A DNA stretch of 8,506 nucleotides from Clostridiales bacterium (GTDB taxonomy: Bacteria > Bacillota > Clostridia > Tissierellales > Sedimentibacteraceae): contig DNNV01000075.1 in the NCBI GenBank assembly GCA_003497505.1, forward strand, positions 1 through 8,506, written 5' to 3'. This document shows positions 1-5,799 of this stretch, piece by piece; the stretch's first letter is position 1; every line of letters begins with the position of its first letter. Below the pieces are notes generated by a model that ran no database searches, was not told the origin of the DNA, and saw nothing but the letters and a program-made list of their open reading frames with translations. A program made the translations under genes and the position numbers.

Positions 1-113
1 TCTTTCATTACTTTGTTTCTTCGTTGTTCTTTTTATTTAGAACTCTCAAAGGTTTCTTATGCTGTTTTATTGTCTAGGTTCTTTTTTCGCCGCTCGCCTT
101 TTAGTGAGACAGC
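1..113 (-). other. Gene-free leader of a leftward, probably rRNA, transcription unit
   Basis: No open reading frame with a ribosome binding site is visible here. Read on the minus strand, it lies just downstream of three strong promoters and continues off the left edge. It contains a short dyad (GTTCT/AGAAC, around positions 25-43) and a CTTTGA-type stretch reminiscent of the boxA-like segment of clostridial 16S leaders. The inference that an rRNA operon begins just outside the window rests on the promoter array and the untranslated leader; no mature rRNA sequence is present. A tRNA operon is the main alternative. Confidence 0.45.
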
Positions 114-119
114 TTAAGT

Positions 120-148
120 AGTTTATCATACTTTATTCTTTATGTCAA
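120..148 (-). promoter_or_regulatory. Leftward promoter, proximal of three
   Basis: On the minus strand TTGACA (143-148) and TAAACT (120-125) are separated by exactly 17 bp, and a TG dinucleotide one base before the -10 adds an extended -10 motif. Transcription should start near 113. This is the copy closest to the window edge. Confidence 0.75.
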
Positions 149-205
149 CCACTTTTTTTGCTTTATTTTATTGTTTCATTCGCTGCCATCTCCGACAGCT
201 TTGTT

Positions 206-234
206 AGTTTAACACAGGTGTTTATTGTTGTCAA
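206..234 (-). promoter_or_regulatory. Leftward promoter, middle of three
   Basis: Minus-strand TTGACA (229-234) and TAAACT (206-211) have a 17-bp spacer. The -35 and -10 hexamers are identical to those of the proximal promoter while the spacers differ, so this is a separate promoter rather than a simple duplication. Confidence 0.72.
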
Positions 235-294
235 CTAATTTCTCAAATGATTTTTTAAGTTCTGAAAACACCTTAAAAGTCAGAAGTGCTTTTA

Positions 295-323
295 ATTTTA
301 GCCTACTTATCTGCCTTTGTCAA
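295..323 (-). promoter_or_regulatory. Leftward promoter, distal of three
   Basis: Minus-strand TTGACA (318-323) and TAAAAT (295-300) have a 17-bp spacer. Together with the two promoters downstream it forms an array spaced about 85-90 bp apart, as found in front of rRNA operons of low-GC Gram-positive bacteria. Confidence 0.7.
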
Positions 324-510
324 TCCCTTTTTAAATTTATTTATCATATTTTAATCAAAGAATTTATCCGTATATAATATATGAAGATTGCGGAAATAGT
401 TACCCCCCCTATCGGTCAAAAATCCAAATAATTTAGCACATTTTATAAAATTGCCTTAATATTTTTGACAAATGAGCCGAATTATAATGTGACTAATTTG
501 CTAATTTAAG
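324..510. other. Divergent intergenic region before the pil operon
   Basis: This very A/T-rich stretch separates the leftward promoters from the rightward pil operon. It holds a run of seven C (403-409), TATAAT hexamers at 373-378 and 483-488, a TTGACA at 465-470, and two direct CTAATTT copies (492-498 and 501-507). I see no small gene and no riboswitch core in it. Confidence 0.5.
465..488 (+). promoter_or_regulatory. Putative pil operon promoter with odd spacing
   Basis: TATAAT at 483-488 is a perfect -10 about 40 bp before the pilC start. The nearby perfect TTGACA (465-470) is only 12 bp from it, too close for ordinary sigma-A recognition. Either the -10 works with a poor -35 and an activator, or the TTGACA belongs to something else. 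A second TATAAT at 373-378 could give a leader of about 140 nt. The true start cannot be decided from the sequence. Confidence 0.35.
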
Positions 511-525
511 TTGGATGGTGTATAT

Positions 526-1584
526 ATGAAAAACGCATTGCATAAAGAGCTGTCTTCTTCGGAATTATCATTCTTTTGCACCCAGATGGCAATGATATTG
601 AAATCAGGAATGCTCATTTCTGATGGAATTGACTGGATGTACAGTGATTTGGAAGACGGAAGAATGAAAAATATACTTGGAACTCTAAAGGAAGCTCTTG
701 AGGACAAGGTGCCGCTTTACACGGCAATGGAGGATTCTGGATGCTTTCCTTCGCATATAGTAAGCATGTGTCAAATAGGTGTCGTAACAGGAAGGCTTGA
801 GGACGTCATGAACTCATTGTCGCAATATTATGATAGAGAGGCTATGTTGAGATCCAAAATACGCAATTCTATTTTTTATCCTGCAATGCTGTTTGTAATG
901 ATGACTTTTGTTATAATTCTTCTGGTTACAAAGATTTTTCCTATTTTTGAAGGAATGGTACAGGAGCTTGGAGGAGAGCTGCCAAGCGGGCAAACTTTCA
1001 ATATATCCTTTGCTACAGGTATGATGACAGGTAAATTTGCTCTTATATTTGTTCTGGCAGTTTTATTTATAGGTGCCGCCATGCTGATATTTTATAAATC
1101 CCAAAGCGGAAAAGCATGTATGGGCAATTTTCTCCATAGATTTGTATTTACAAAGACCATCATGCAAAAAATAACTGCCTATAGATTTTCATCAGGTTTA
1201 TCACTTCTTTTATCAAGCGGAATGAACATAGAAAGTTCAATGAGCCTTCTACTTGATGTTATTGAAGAGCCGCAACTAAAAAGCAAGTTGGAACAATGCA
1301 GCCAATACATAAATTCCGGAGATGATTTTATAAAATCAGTATCAAGACTGTCTCTGTTTTCCGGTATTCATCTCCAAATGTTGAGCATGGGACAACGTAT
1401 AGGCGAAACGGACGTTGTAATGAAAAAATTGACGGATATATACGAGAATGAAGCGGATCAGGCTATAAACAGTGCCGTATCATTGGTGGAGCCGGTCCTG
1501 GTAGGAGTATTGTGTATCGTTATAGGTTTCATATTGATCTCCGTAATGCTTCCTCTGATGAACATAATGTCTTCAATAGGCTAG
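526..1584 (+). CDS. pilC: Type IV pilus inner-membrane platform protein PilC (GspF family)
   Basis: This 352-aa protein is the polytopic membrane platform on which T4P or type II secretion pseudopili are assembled; it contacts the cytoplasmic ATPases. Two T2SSF-type cytoplasmic domains are visible (about residues 15-115 and 215-320), the second with the family pattern SGLSLLLSSGMNIESSM (223-239). Hydrophobic segments lie at about 117-140, 171-190 and 323-345; the last follows the conserved VEP (321-323) and ends in MLPL. The length is slightly below the usual 350-400 for PilC. I chose ATG 526 because GGATGGTG (513-520) precedes it at normal spacing; an upstream in-frame TTG at 511 lacks such a site. 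It is the first gene of a co-directional cluster that ends in pilT, so a pilus role is more likely than general secretion. Confidence 0.93.
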   Translation: MKNALHKELSSSELSFFCTQMAMILKSGMLISDGIDWMYSDLEDGRMKNILGTLKEALEDKVPLYTAMEDSGCFPSHIVSMCQIGVVTGRLEDVMNSLSQYYDREAMLRSKIRNSIFYPAMLFVMMTFVIILLVTKIFPIFEGMVQELGGELPSGQTFNISFATGMMTGKFALIFVLAVLFIGAAMLIFYKSQSGKACMGNFLHRFVFTKTIMQKITAYRFSSGLSLLLSSGMNIESSMSLLLDVIEEPQLKSKLEQCSQYINSGDDFIKSVSRLSLFSGIHLQMLSMGQRIGETDVVMKKLTDIYENEADQAINSAVSLVEPVLVGVLCIVIGFILISVMLPLMNIMSSIG

Positions 1585-1595
1585 GAGGTAATAAT

Positions 1596-1892
1596 TTGAA
1601 AATCCATAAGCTGAAAATTCTCTCCATATGCATAGTAATTGCTTTTTCAATTGCTCTGTACATAGCTGTTGAGAATACTCAGGAATCAAATGAAATCGAA
1701 AAATACAACATATTAAAAGATGCCATAATAAAAAACGCTGTTTTATGTTATGCCATTGAGGGCTTTTATCCTCCGTCAATAAAGTATCTGGAGGATAATT
1801 ACGGATTGGTTGTAAATCACGACAAATATGTTGTGAGTTATCGCATCTTCGCTTCAAACATAATGCCGGGAATTGAAATTTATTTAAAATAG
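1596..1892 (+). CDS. Small membrane-anchored pilus-operon protein (98 aa, TTG start)
   Basis: I do not recognise a named family with certainty. The start is TTG 1596, preceded by a perfect AGGAGG (1583-1588) that overlaps the end of pilC, so translation is probably coupled. Residues 8-25 form one hydrophobic N-terminal segment, followed by a charged helix (about 30-45) and a compact C-terminal part with CYAIEGFYPPSIKYLEDNYG (51-70). The YPP..I.YL pattern recalls the region after the N-terminal helix of GspG-type pseudopilins, where a YP motif precedes a short helix. The canonical prepilin cleavage motif (G followed by F-T-L-x-E) is absent. Position right after pilC and before other pilin-like genes suggests a minor pilin or assembly accessory; this is inference. 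Confidence 0.75.
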   Translation: MKIHKLKILSICIVIAFSIALYIAVENTQESNEIEKYNILKDAIIKNAVLCYAIEGFYPPSIKYLEDNYGLVVNHDKYVVSYRIFASNIMPGIEIYLK

Positions 1893-1901
1893 GTGAGCCT
1901 G

Positions 1902-2384
1902 ATGATTAATAAAAATAATGAAAAGCAATTTTCATTTCAATTTGTTTTTATAATGATCCTTTTTCTAATGATTGTAATTTTATCGTCTATGATCATATTG
2001 CTTGGAAAAAACATATATTCTAAGGTTAATGAAGAAAGAGCACTCAATTACGAAAAAAGAGTTTCTATTTCATATGTTGCAAATAAAATTCGTCAAGCTG
2101 ACAGAAAAAACGGTGTAAGAACAGAAAGCCTTAACGGTCGGAGTGCTGTAGTAATAAGCGAGATATATGACGGCTACGAATTTGAAACATGGATTTACTT
2201 TTATGACGGAGCAATTTATGAAATGTTTGCGGATAAAGGCATGTCCTTCAGTCCCGATGACGGCATGAAGGTAACGGATGCCGAAAGCTTTAATATAGAA
2301 AAACTTAAAGATAATTTATACAAGCTCAGCGTATCGGATAATAAAAAAACAACTGAGCTTATTTTAAACTTATATTCTAATTAA
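1902..2384 (+). CDS. DUF4860-like pilin-like protein of the pil operon
   Basis: The 160-aa protein has an N-terminal hydrophobic segment (about residues 12-34) and a soluble domain with ISYVANKIRQAD (56-67), ETWIYFYDGAIYEMF (95-109) and a C-terminal beta-rich part. From memory this pattern fits DUF4860, a Firmicutes family found in T4P clusters; a profile search would confirm it. ATG 1902 is preferred because AGGTGA (1891-1896) precedes it by five bases. A GTG at 1893 is in frame and abuts the upstream stop codon, but would leave that site unusable. There is no canonical prepilin peptidase motif. The biochemical role is unknown; context suggests a minor pilin or a membrane-anchored assembly factor exposed outside the cell. 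Confidence 0.82.
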   Translation: MINKNNEKQFSFQFVFIMILFLMIVILSSMIILLGKNIYSKVNEERALNYEKRVSISYVANKIRQADRKNGVRTESLNGRSAVVISEIYDGYEFETWIYFYDGAIYEMFADKGMSFSPDDGMKVTDAESFNIEKLKDNLYKLSVSDNKKTTELILNLYSN

Positions 2385-2393
2385 GAGGTTGAA

Positions 2394-2888
2394 ATGAAAA
2401 ATAAGATATCTGTAAACTTAGAGGTATCCCTTGTTGAAATTATAATATCAATATTAATATTTGCCATTGCTGGAGCTATTATACTCAATTGCTTTGCACT
2501 GTCAAGATTCACTCAGATAAAAGCAAACGACATGATATTTGCAGGAAATATCGTTCAATCCGGCGCGGAAATGATTAAGTCCTTCGACAACATGAACGAA
2601 GCCGAAGAATATTTCACCAAAAACTACACGGATAAAAATGAAGCTATCGATGGCATTACCTTTATTAATTACTATGATAAAAATTGGGATGTTTGTGATA
2701 AGGAAGATGAAGTATATGTTGTATCAATAACCATAGCAGATGCTTCAATAAATTCCCGCAAGCTGAAAGATATAAATATTACTGCCGAAAAATCCATACC
2801 TTATCCTTTTATCGACAAAGGAACGGGCATTACAACATTGTATGAAATAAACACCAAGAAATTTTTCTCTGACAGTGGCAGGAGGTAA
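2394..2888 (+). CDS. Prepilin-like protein with atypical cleavage site
   Basis: The 164-aa protein begins with a short basic leader (MKNKISVNLE) followed by VSLVEIIISILIFAIAGAII, which has the arrangement of a type IV prepilin N-terminus: hydrophobic alpha-1 helix from residue 11 with glutamate at mature position 5 (E15). The residue just before the predicted cleavage point is E10, not the glycine that prepilin peptidases normally require. The rest (40-164) is a soluble domain without obvious motifs. It may be a minor pilin, processed unusually or not at all. ATG 2394 follows AGAGGTTG at good spacing and lies nine bases after the upstream stop. No major pilin gene is adjacent. Confidence 0.82.
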   Translation: MKNKISVNLEVSLVEIIISILIFAIAGAIILNCFALSRFTQIKANDMIFAGNIVQSGAEMIKSFDNMNEAEEYFTKNYTDKNEAIDGITFINYYDKNWDVCDKEDEVYVVSITIADASINSRKLKDINITAEKSIPYPFIDKGTGITTLYEINTKKFFSDSGRR

Positions 2889-2890
2889 AA

Positions 2891-3403
2891 ATGGAGCATA
2901 AAACTATGAAGTCTTCCAACGCTTCTCTTGGAGCAGGCGGCACCATCATTGTGGTAATATTTGTTGTTGTATGTCTCACCGTATTTGCATCCCTGTCTTT
3001 TGTGACAGCAATTTCAGACTTGAAGCTTGCAAAAAAAACGGAGGAAATAAATTACGATTATTATGACACTCATGGTAAGGCTGAAGAAAAACTATCTGAT
3101 ATATTCGGAATGCTGGACTCAATATCTGATTCGCATCTGACGTCCGAGCATTTTTACGACTCTGCCTCCGACTTGCTTTCTGAAATTGAAGGAATCTCTG
3201 CAATTGAAAAGAATAACAGTTCTTTAAAAATATATTACGAAACACTCGGAACTAAAAATCAGAAAATTTGTGTAACATTAAATATATTCTACGACGAGTT
3301 AATAGGACAACCACGCTATGACATTGAAACATGGAATTTAACAGCAATAGAATTGCCTGTTTTTGAGGAACAAAATATTGACCTGTGGAAAGGATTGGAA
3401 TAA
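2891..3403 (+). CDS. Membrane-anchored hypothetical protein of the pil operon (170 aa)
   Basis: I cannot name a family. Residues 12-17 (SLGAGG) precede a strongly hydrophobic segment (18-40), then a lysine-rich turn (45-50) and an acidic, probably helical stretch (51-105) before a C-terminal beta-like part containing PRYDIETWNL (141-150). The layout (short polar start, one membrane helix, long extracytoplasmic domain) matches the pilin-like proteins upstream. I recall similar SLGAGG-plus-helix proteins of unknown function in clostridial T4P clusters. The start is secure: AGGAGG (2880-2885) straddles the end of the previous gene and ATG 2891 lies five bases on. It ends one base before pilT, so the two are probably translationally coupled. 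Confidence 0.8.
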   Translation: MEHKTMKSSNASLGAGGTIIVVIFVVVCLTVFASLSFVTAISDLKLAKKTEEINYDYYDTHGKAEEKLSDIFGMLDSISDSHLTSEHFYDSASDLLSEIEGISAIEKNNSSLKIYYETLGTKNQKICVTLNIFYDELIGQPRYDIETWNLTAIELPVFEEQNIDLWKGLE

Positions 3404-3404
3404 C

Positions 3405-4463
3405 ATGAATACTGAAGAAATATTTAATTATGCGATAAATGTAAAAGCCTCCGACATTTTTATAATTGCGGGAAGACCTCTTTCATACAAAATTATGGGA
3501 GAAATTGTTTCTGTAGATACGGTTCCTCTAACCGCTGAGGATACATACAATATAATACGGGATATATTCGCAATTGCCAAAAATGAAAATATAGACGAGC
3601 TGTGCAGCAGAGGGGATGAAGATTTCTCTTTCTCGGTACCCAAGCTGGGCAGATTCAGAGTAAGCGCATATATGCAGCGCAACTCCTACGCTGCCGTTAT
3701 AAGGGTGGTTTTTTTTGAACTTCCCGATCCGGGCAGGCTCAGAATACCGGATGTTGTGATGGATTTACACAAAAAGACAAAGGGACTGGTCCTGGTCACA
3801 GGCCCTGCGGGCAGTGGCAAATCAACGACGCTGGCATGTATAATAGATAAAATAAACCAGGAAAGAAACTGCCACATAATGACTTTTGAGGATCCACTTG
3901 AATTTATTCACAGGCATAAGAAATCGATCGTGAGCCAGCGTGAAATATACACGGATTCCGAAAGCTACATTTCTTCGCTTCGTTCAGCGCTGAGACAGTC
4001 TCCTGACGTTATGCTCATAGGAGAAATGAGAGACCTGGAAACTATTGAAATTGCTCTGACTGCAGCAGAAACGGGACATCTTGTTTTTTCCAGCCTGCAC
4101 ACAACCGGTGCAGCAAACACAATAGACAGGATAATAGACGTATTTCCTTCAAATCAGCAGCAACAAATAAAAATACAGCTTTCAATGCAGCTTCAGGCGG
4201 TTATATCTCAACATCTCATTCCGTCACCTGTCATAGGCAGAGCAGCCGCATTTGAGGTAATGCTTGTAAATAACGCCGTTTCAAATTTAATAAGAGACTC
4301 CAAGGTTCATCAGCTGAACAGCCTTATATATTCGTCCGAAGGAAAAGGGATGAAGTCAATGGATACAAGCATAATCGAGCTGTACAGAGAAGGCCTCATA
4401 ACAAGAGAAAATGCATTGCTTCACGCATATGACCCTGACTTTATGGTCAAAAAATTAGTATAA
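3405..4463 (+). CDS. pilT: Type IV pilus ATPase PilT
   Basis: This 352-aa protein is a hexameric secretion-superfamily ATPase, which in most systems drives pilus retraction and twitching. Visible motifs are Walker A GPAGSGKST (133-141), Asp box TFEDPLEF (160-167), Walker B DVMLIGEMRD (201-210) with catalytic glutamate E207, His box HLVFSSLHTT (225-234), and AVSNLIRD (291-298), the counterpart of the AIRNLIRE motif important for retraction. Length equals typical PilT (about 345-370) and lacks the N-terminal domain of PilB. ATG 3405 follows AAGGA (3390-3394); an in-frame ATG at 3363 lies inside the previous gene and is less likely. As the only ATPase in this operon, it may act with a PilB encoded elsewhere. 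Its stop codon abuts a terminator that the IS has interrupted. Confidence 0.94.
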   Translation: MNTEEIFNYAINVKASDIFIIAGRPLSYKIMGEIVSVDTVPLTAEDTYNIIRDIFAIAKNENIDELCSRGDEDFSFSVPKLGRFRVSAYMQRNSYAAVIRVVFFELPDPGRLRIPDVVMDLHKKTKGLVLVTGPAGSGKSTTLACIIDKINQERNCHIMTFEDPLEFIHRHKKSIVSQREIYTDSESYISSLRSALRQSPDVMLIGEMRDLETIEIALTAAETGHLVFSSLHTTGAANTIDRIIDVFPSNQQQQIKIQLSMQLQAVISQHLIPSPVIGRAAAFEVMLVNNAVSNLIRDSKVHQLNSLIYSSEGKGMKSMDTSIIELYREGLITRENALLHAYDPDFMVKKLV

Positions 4464-4467
4464 AATT

Positions 4468-4484
4468 AACCCCTGTGACAACAA
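4468..4484. terminator. Left half of a bidirectional terminator split by the IS
   Basis: AACCCCTGTG (4468-4477) is followed by ACAACAA (4478-4484), after which the IS begins. The arm is the exact complement of CACAGGGGTT at 5800-5809 beyond the IS. With the IS and one CAA copy removed, the two give a 10-bp G/C-rich stem with a 7-nt loop and A/T tails on both sides, directly after the pilT stop codon. Confidence 0.85.
4482..4484. repeat. Target site duplication CAA, left copy
   Basis: CAA immediately before the left inverted repeat matches CAA at 5797-5799 immediately after the right one. Three base pairs is a normal duplication length for IS3-family elements, but so short a match could occur by chance. 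It is supported independently because removing one copy restores a perfect hairpin. Confidence 0.7.
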
Positions 4485-4509
4485 TGAACTGAACCCATAA
4501 AAACGGACA
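4485..4509 (+). repeat. Left terminal inverted repeat of the IS (IRL)
   Basis: Twelve perfect outer bases (TGAACTGAACCC), five mismatched, then eight perfect (AACGGACA) relative to the right end. This is the binding and cleavage site for the transposase. Confidence 0.88.
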
Positions 4510-4538
4510 TTGCAAAAATAACCCCCTTATCGTAGAAT
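4510..4538 (+). promoter_or_regulatory. Internal transposase promoter of the IS
   Basis: TTGCAA (4510-4515) and TAGAAT (4533-4538) are separated by 17 bp. The -10 overlaps the end of the 5' arm of the hairpin at 4522-4560, so transcription should start in the loop (about 4544-4546). Transcripts from this promoter therefore lack the 5' arm. Confidence 0.68.
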
Positions 4539-4566
4539 ATAAAAAACTACGATAAGGGGGATTTTT
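4522..4566 (+). terminator. Hairpin guarding the transposase start
   Basis: CCCCCTTATCGTAG (4522-4535) and CTACGATAAGGGGG (4547-4560) form a perfect 14-bp stem with an 11-nt A/T loop, followed by ATTTTT (4561-4566). It has the form of an intrinsic terminator and its 3' arm contains the orfA ribosome binding site (AAGGGGG, 4554-4560). RNA entering from the pil operon should be terminated or have its ribosome site masked. Similar protection against outside transcription is known for IS10 and IS50. Confidence 0.82.
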
Positions 4567-4567
4567 C

Positions 4568-4882
4568 ATGGCGACAAAAGGTCAAAAACAATTCGGAGAT
4601 ATTATTCTGGATGAAGTATTAATGATGAAAGAACAAGGAAAAACTAATAGGGAAATCAGTGAGTATTTCGGTTTCAAGGATAAATTCGTAATAAAGCAAC
4701 TAATCGCACGATATCACAGAAAACAAAAGAAGCTTGAAGCAGGAATCTTAATCAGACCAAAGGGAAGACCTAAAAAAGATACAGAATTAACAATGGAACA
4801 AAAGAAAGACAATCAAATCAGGCAACTAAAGATGGAAAATGAGTTGCTTCGGTCTTTTCTTCAAATCGTTGAAGGGAGGTGA
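4568..4882 (+). CDS. IS3-family transposase OrfA
   Basis: This 104-aa protein is the DNA-binding partner of the IS3-type transposase. A helix-turn-helix region lies at about residues 14-50 (GKTNREISEYFGFKDKFVIK at 24-43), then a basic GRPKK patch (66-70) and a C-terminal heptad zone (IRQLKMENELLRSFL, 84-98) typical of the leucine zipper through which OrfA and the fusion protein multimerise. ATG 4568 follows AAGGGGG with a seven-base gap; that site is inside the hairpin. Its TGA stop (4880-4882) overlaps the first codon assigned to orfB. Confidence 0.9.
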   Translation: MATKGQKQFGDIILDEVLMMKEQGKTNREISEYFGFKDKFVIKQLIARYHRKQKKLEAGILIRPKGRPKKDTELTMEQKKDNQIRQLKMENELLRSFLQIVEGR

Positions 4883-5736
4883 AACCAAATATAAAATACT
4901 TGGCAATTTATCATAATAAGAAAAAATATCCAATATCACTTATGTGTAAGTTTTTTGAAGTGTCACGAAGTGGATACTACGATTTCATAAAAAGAATGGA
5001 TCAGCCTGATAGGGATGAAAAGATAGCTAGTTTTATTCAGAAGTGCCAAGAGCGTTCGCATAAAACATATGGGTATCGTAGAGTAAAGATATGGCTTCTC
5101 AGAGAAATTAGATTAGTAGTGAATCATAAGGCGATTCTGCGAATAATGAATAAGTACGGACTTCTCGCTGAGATTCGTAGAAGAAGAAAGTATAAAAAGA
5201 TGGGTGAGTATCTCCATAGATACGAAAATATACTAAACAGAGAATTTGAAGCGAGTAAGCCAAATCAGAAGTGGGTCACTGATATTTCGTATATCCATAC
5301 TGGAAAAGGCATACTTTATCTTTCAATAATTCGTGACTTGTTTGATAGAAGTATCATTGCACATAAGACTGGAACTGAGCAATCTGTTAATCTCGTTCTT
5401 AATACAATTAAAGCTGCAAAACAAAATGAAGAAGTCACTGCAGAGGTGCAACTCCACAGTGACCAAGGTTTTCAATACACTTCCACAGGGTATTTTAACC
5501 TAACCAAAGAATACGGCATAATTCCGTCTATGTCAAGACGCGGAAATTGCTATGATAATGCATTAGCAGAAAACTTCTTTGGCATTTTAAAATCTGAATG
5601 CATTAATAGAATAAAGCCAAAAACTTTTGATGAAGCTCGCCGACTCATTTATGATTATATAGACTTTTACAATAACGAACGCATTCAGCTAAAAACAAAA
5701 CTGACACCGTTTGAAAAACGACGCCAGTCTGCATAA
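4879..5736 (+). CDS. IS3-family transposase OrfB, DDE catalytic subunit
   Basis: This 285-aa protein has an N-terminal HTH_21-like region (about residues 46-104, including HKTYGYRRVKIWL) and an rve integrase core. The catalytic triad is complete: D135 in KWVTDISY, D195 in LHSDQGFQYTS, and E231 in YDNALAENFFGILKSE, with 35 residues between the last two (DD35E). It lies in the -1 frame relative to orfA. The GTG at 4879 overlaps the orfA stop as GTGA, but the only ribosome site (GGGAGG, 4874-4879) runs into it, so initiation there is doubtful. A frameshift fusion, reinitiation, or a non-standard start such as ATA 4891 are alternatives. The frame is closed upstream by TGA at 4870, so any frameshift must occur within 4873-4882. 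Confidence 0.92.
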   Translation: MKPNIKYLAIYHNKKKYPISLMCKFFEVSRSGYYDFIKRMDQPDRDEKIASFIQKCQERSHKTYGYRRVKIWLLREIRLVVNHKAILRIMNKYGLLAEIRRRRKYKKMGEYLHRYENILNREFEASKPNQKWVTDISYIHTGKGILYLSIIRDLFDRSIIAHKTGTEQSVNLVLNTIKAAKQNEEVTAEVQLHSDQGFQYTSTGYFNLTKEYGIIPSMSRRGNCYDNALAENFFGILKSECINRIKPKTFDEARRLIYDYIDFYNNERIQLKTKLTPFEKRRQSA

Positions 5737-5752
5737 TCTTTAGATATTCTGC

Positions 5753-5775
5753 GACAGGGGTATTTATTTCCTGTC
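5753..5775 (+). repeat. Small dyad in the right end of the IS
   Basis: GACAGG (5753-5758) and CCTGTC (5770-5775) can pair around an 11-nt loop just after orfB. No T-run follows, so it is not a convincing terminator. The right arm overlaps the inner part of IRR. Significance unknown. Confidence 0.35.
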
Positions 5776-5796
5776 CGTTACCTAGGGTTCAGTTCA
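5772..5796 (-). repeat. Right terminal inverted repeat of the IS (IRR)
   Basis: Read on the minus strand it begins TGAACTGAACCC and, after five divergent bases, AACGGACA, mirroring IRL. The final bases TTCA give the CA end expected of the family. Confidence 0.88.
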
Positions 5797-5799
5797 CAA
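5797..5799. repeat. Target site duplication CAA, right copy
   Basis: Partner of the CAA at 4482-4484. Deleting this copy together with the IS joins ACAACAA to CACAGGGG and restores the terminator. Confidence 0.7.

Larger units (their letters stand above)
4485..5796 (+). mobile_element. Complete IS3-family insertion sequence (1312 bp)
   Basis: The element is bounded by inverted repeats starting TG and ending CA, as in the IS3 family: TGAACTGAACCC (4485-4496) and its perfect complement (5785-5796). AACGGACA (4502-4509) and its complement (5772-5779) extend the match to 20 of 25 positions. It carries orfA (helix-turn-helix plus leucine zipper) and orfB (DDE transposase), an internal promoter and a protective hairpin. 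Both reading frames are intact, so it may be active. It has 3-bp CAA flanks. The features resemble the IS150 subgroup, but that assignment needs a database comparison. Confidence 0.92.

Noticed and set aside
511..525. TTG at 511 as the pilC start
   Set aside because: It lacks an upstream ribosome site, while ATG 526 has GGATGGTG at good distance; the extra residues are not conserved-looking.
390..525. A c-di-GMP riboswitch before pilC, by analogy with clostridial pilin genes
   Set aside because: Neither the GEMM-I blocks nor a plausible class II pseudoknot with terminator can be seen there.
1573..1857. 94-codon minus-strand frame inside the 98-aa gene
   Set aside because: It is antisense to a gene with a strong ribosome site and coherent domain layout, has no ribosome site of its own, and encodes no recognisable pattern.
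3428..3877. Two minus-strand frames inside pilT
   Set aside because: They are antisense to a highly conserved ATPase whose codons explain them; no initiation signals are present.
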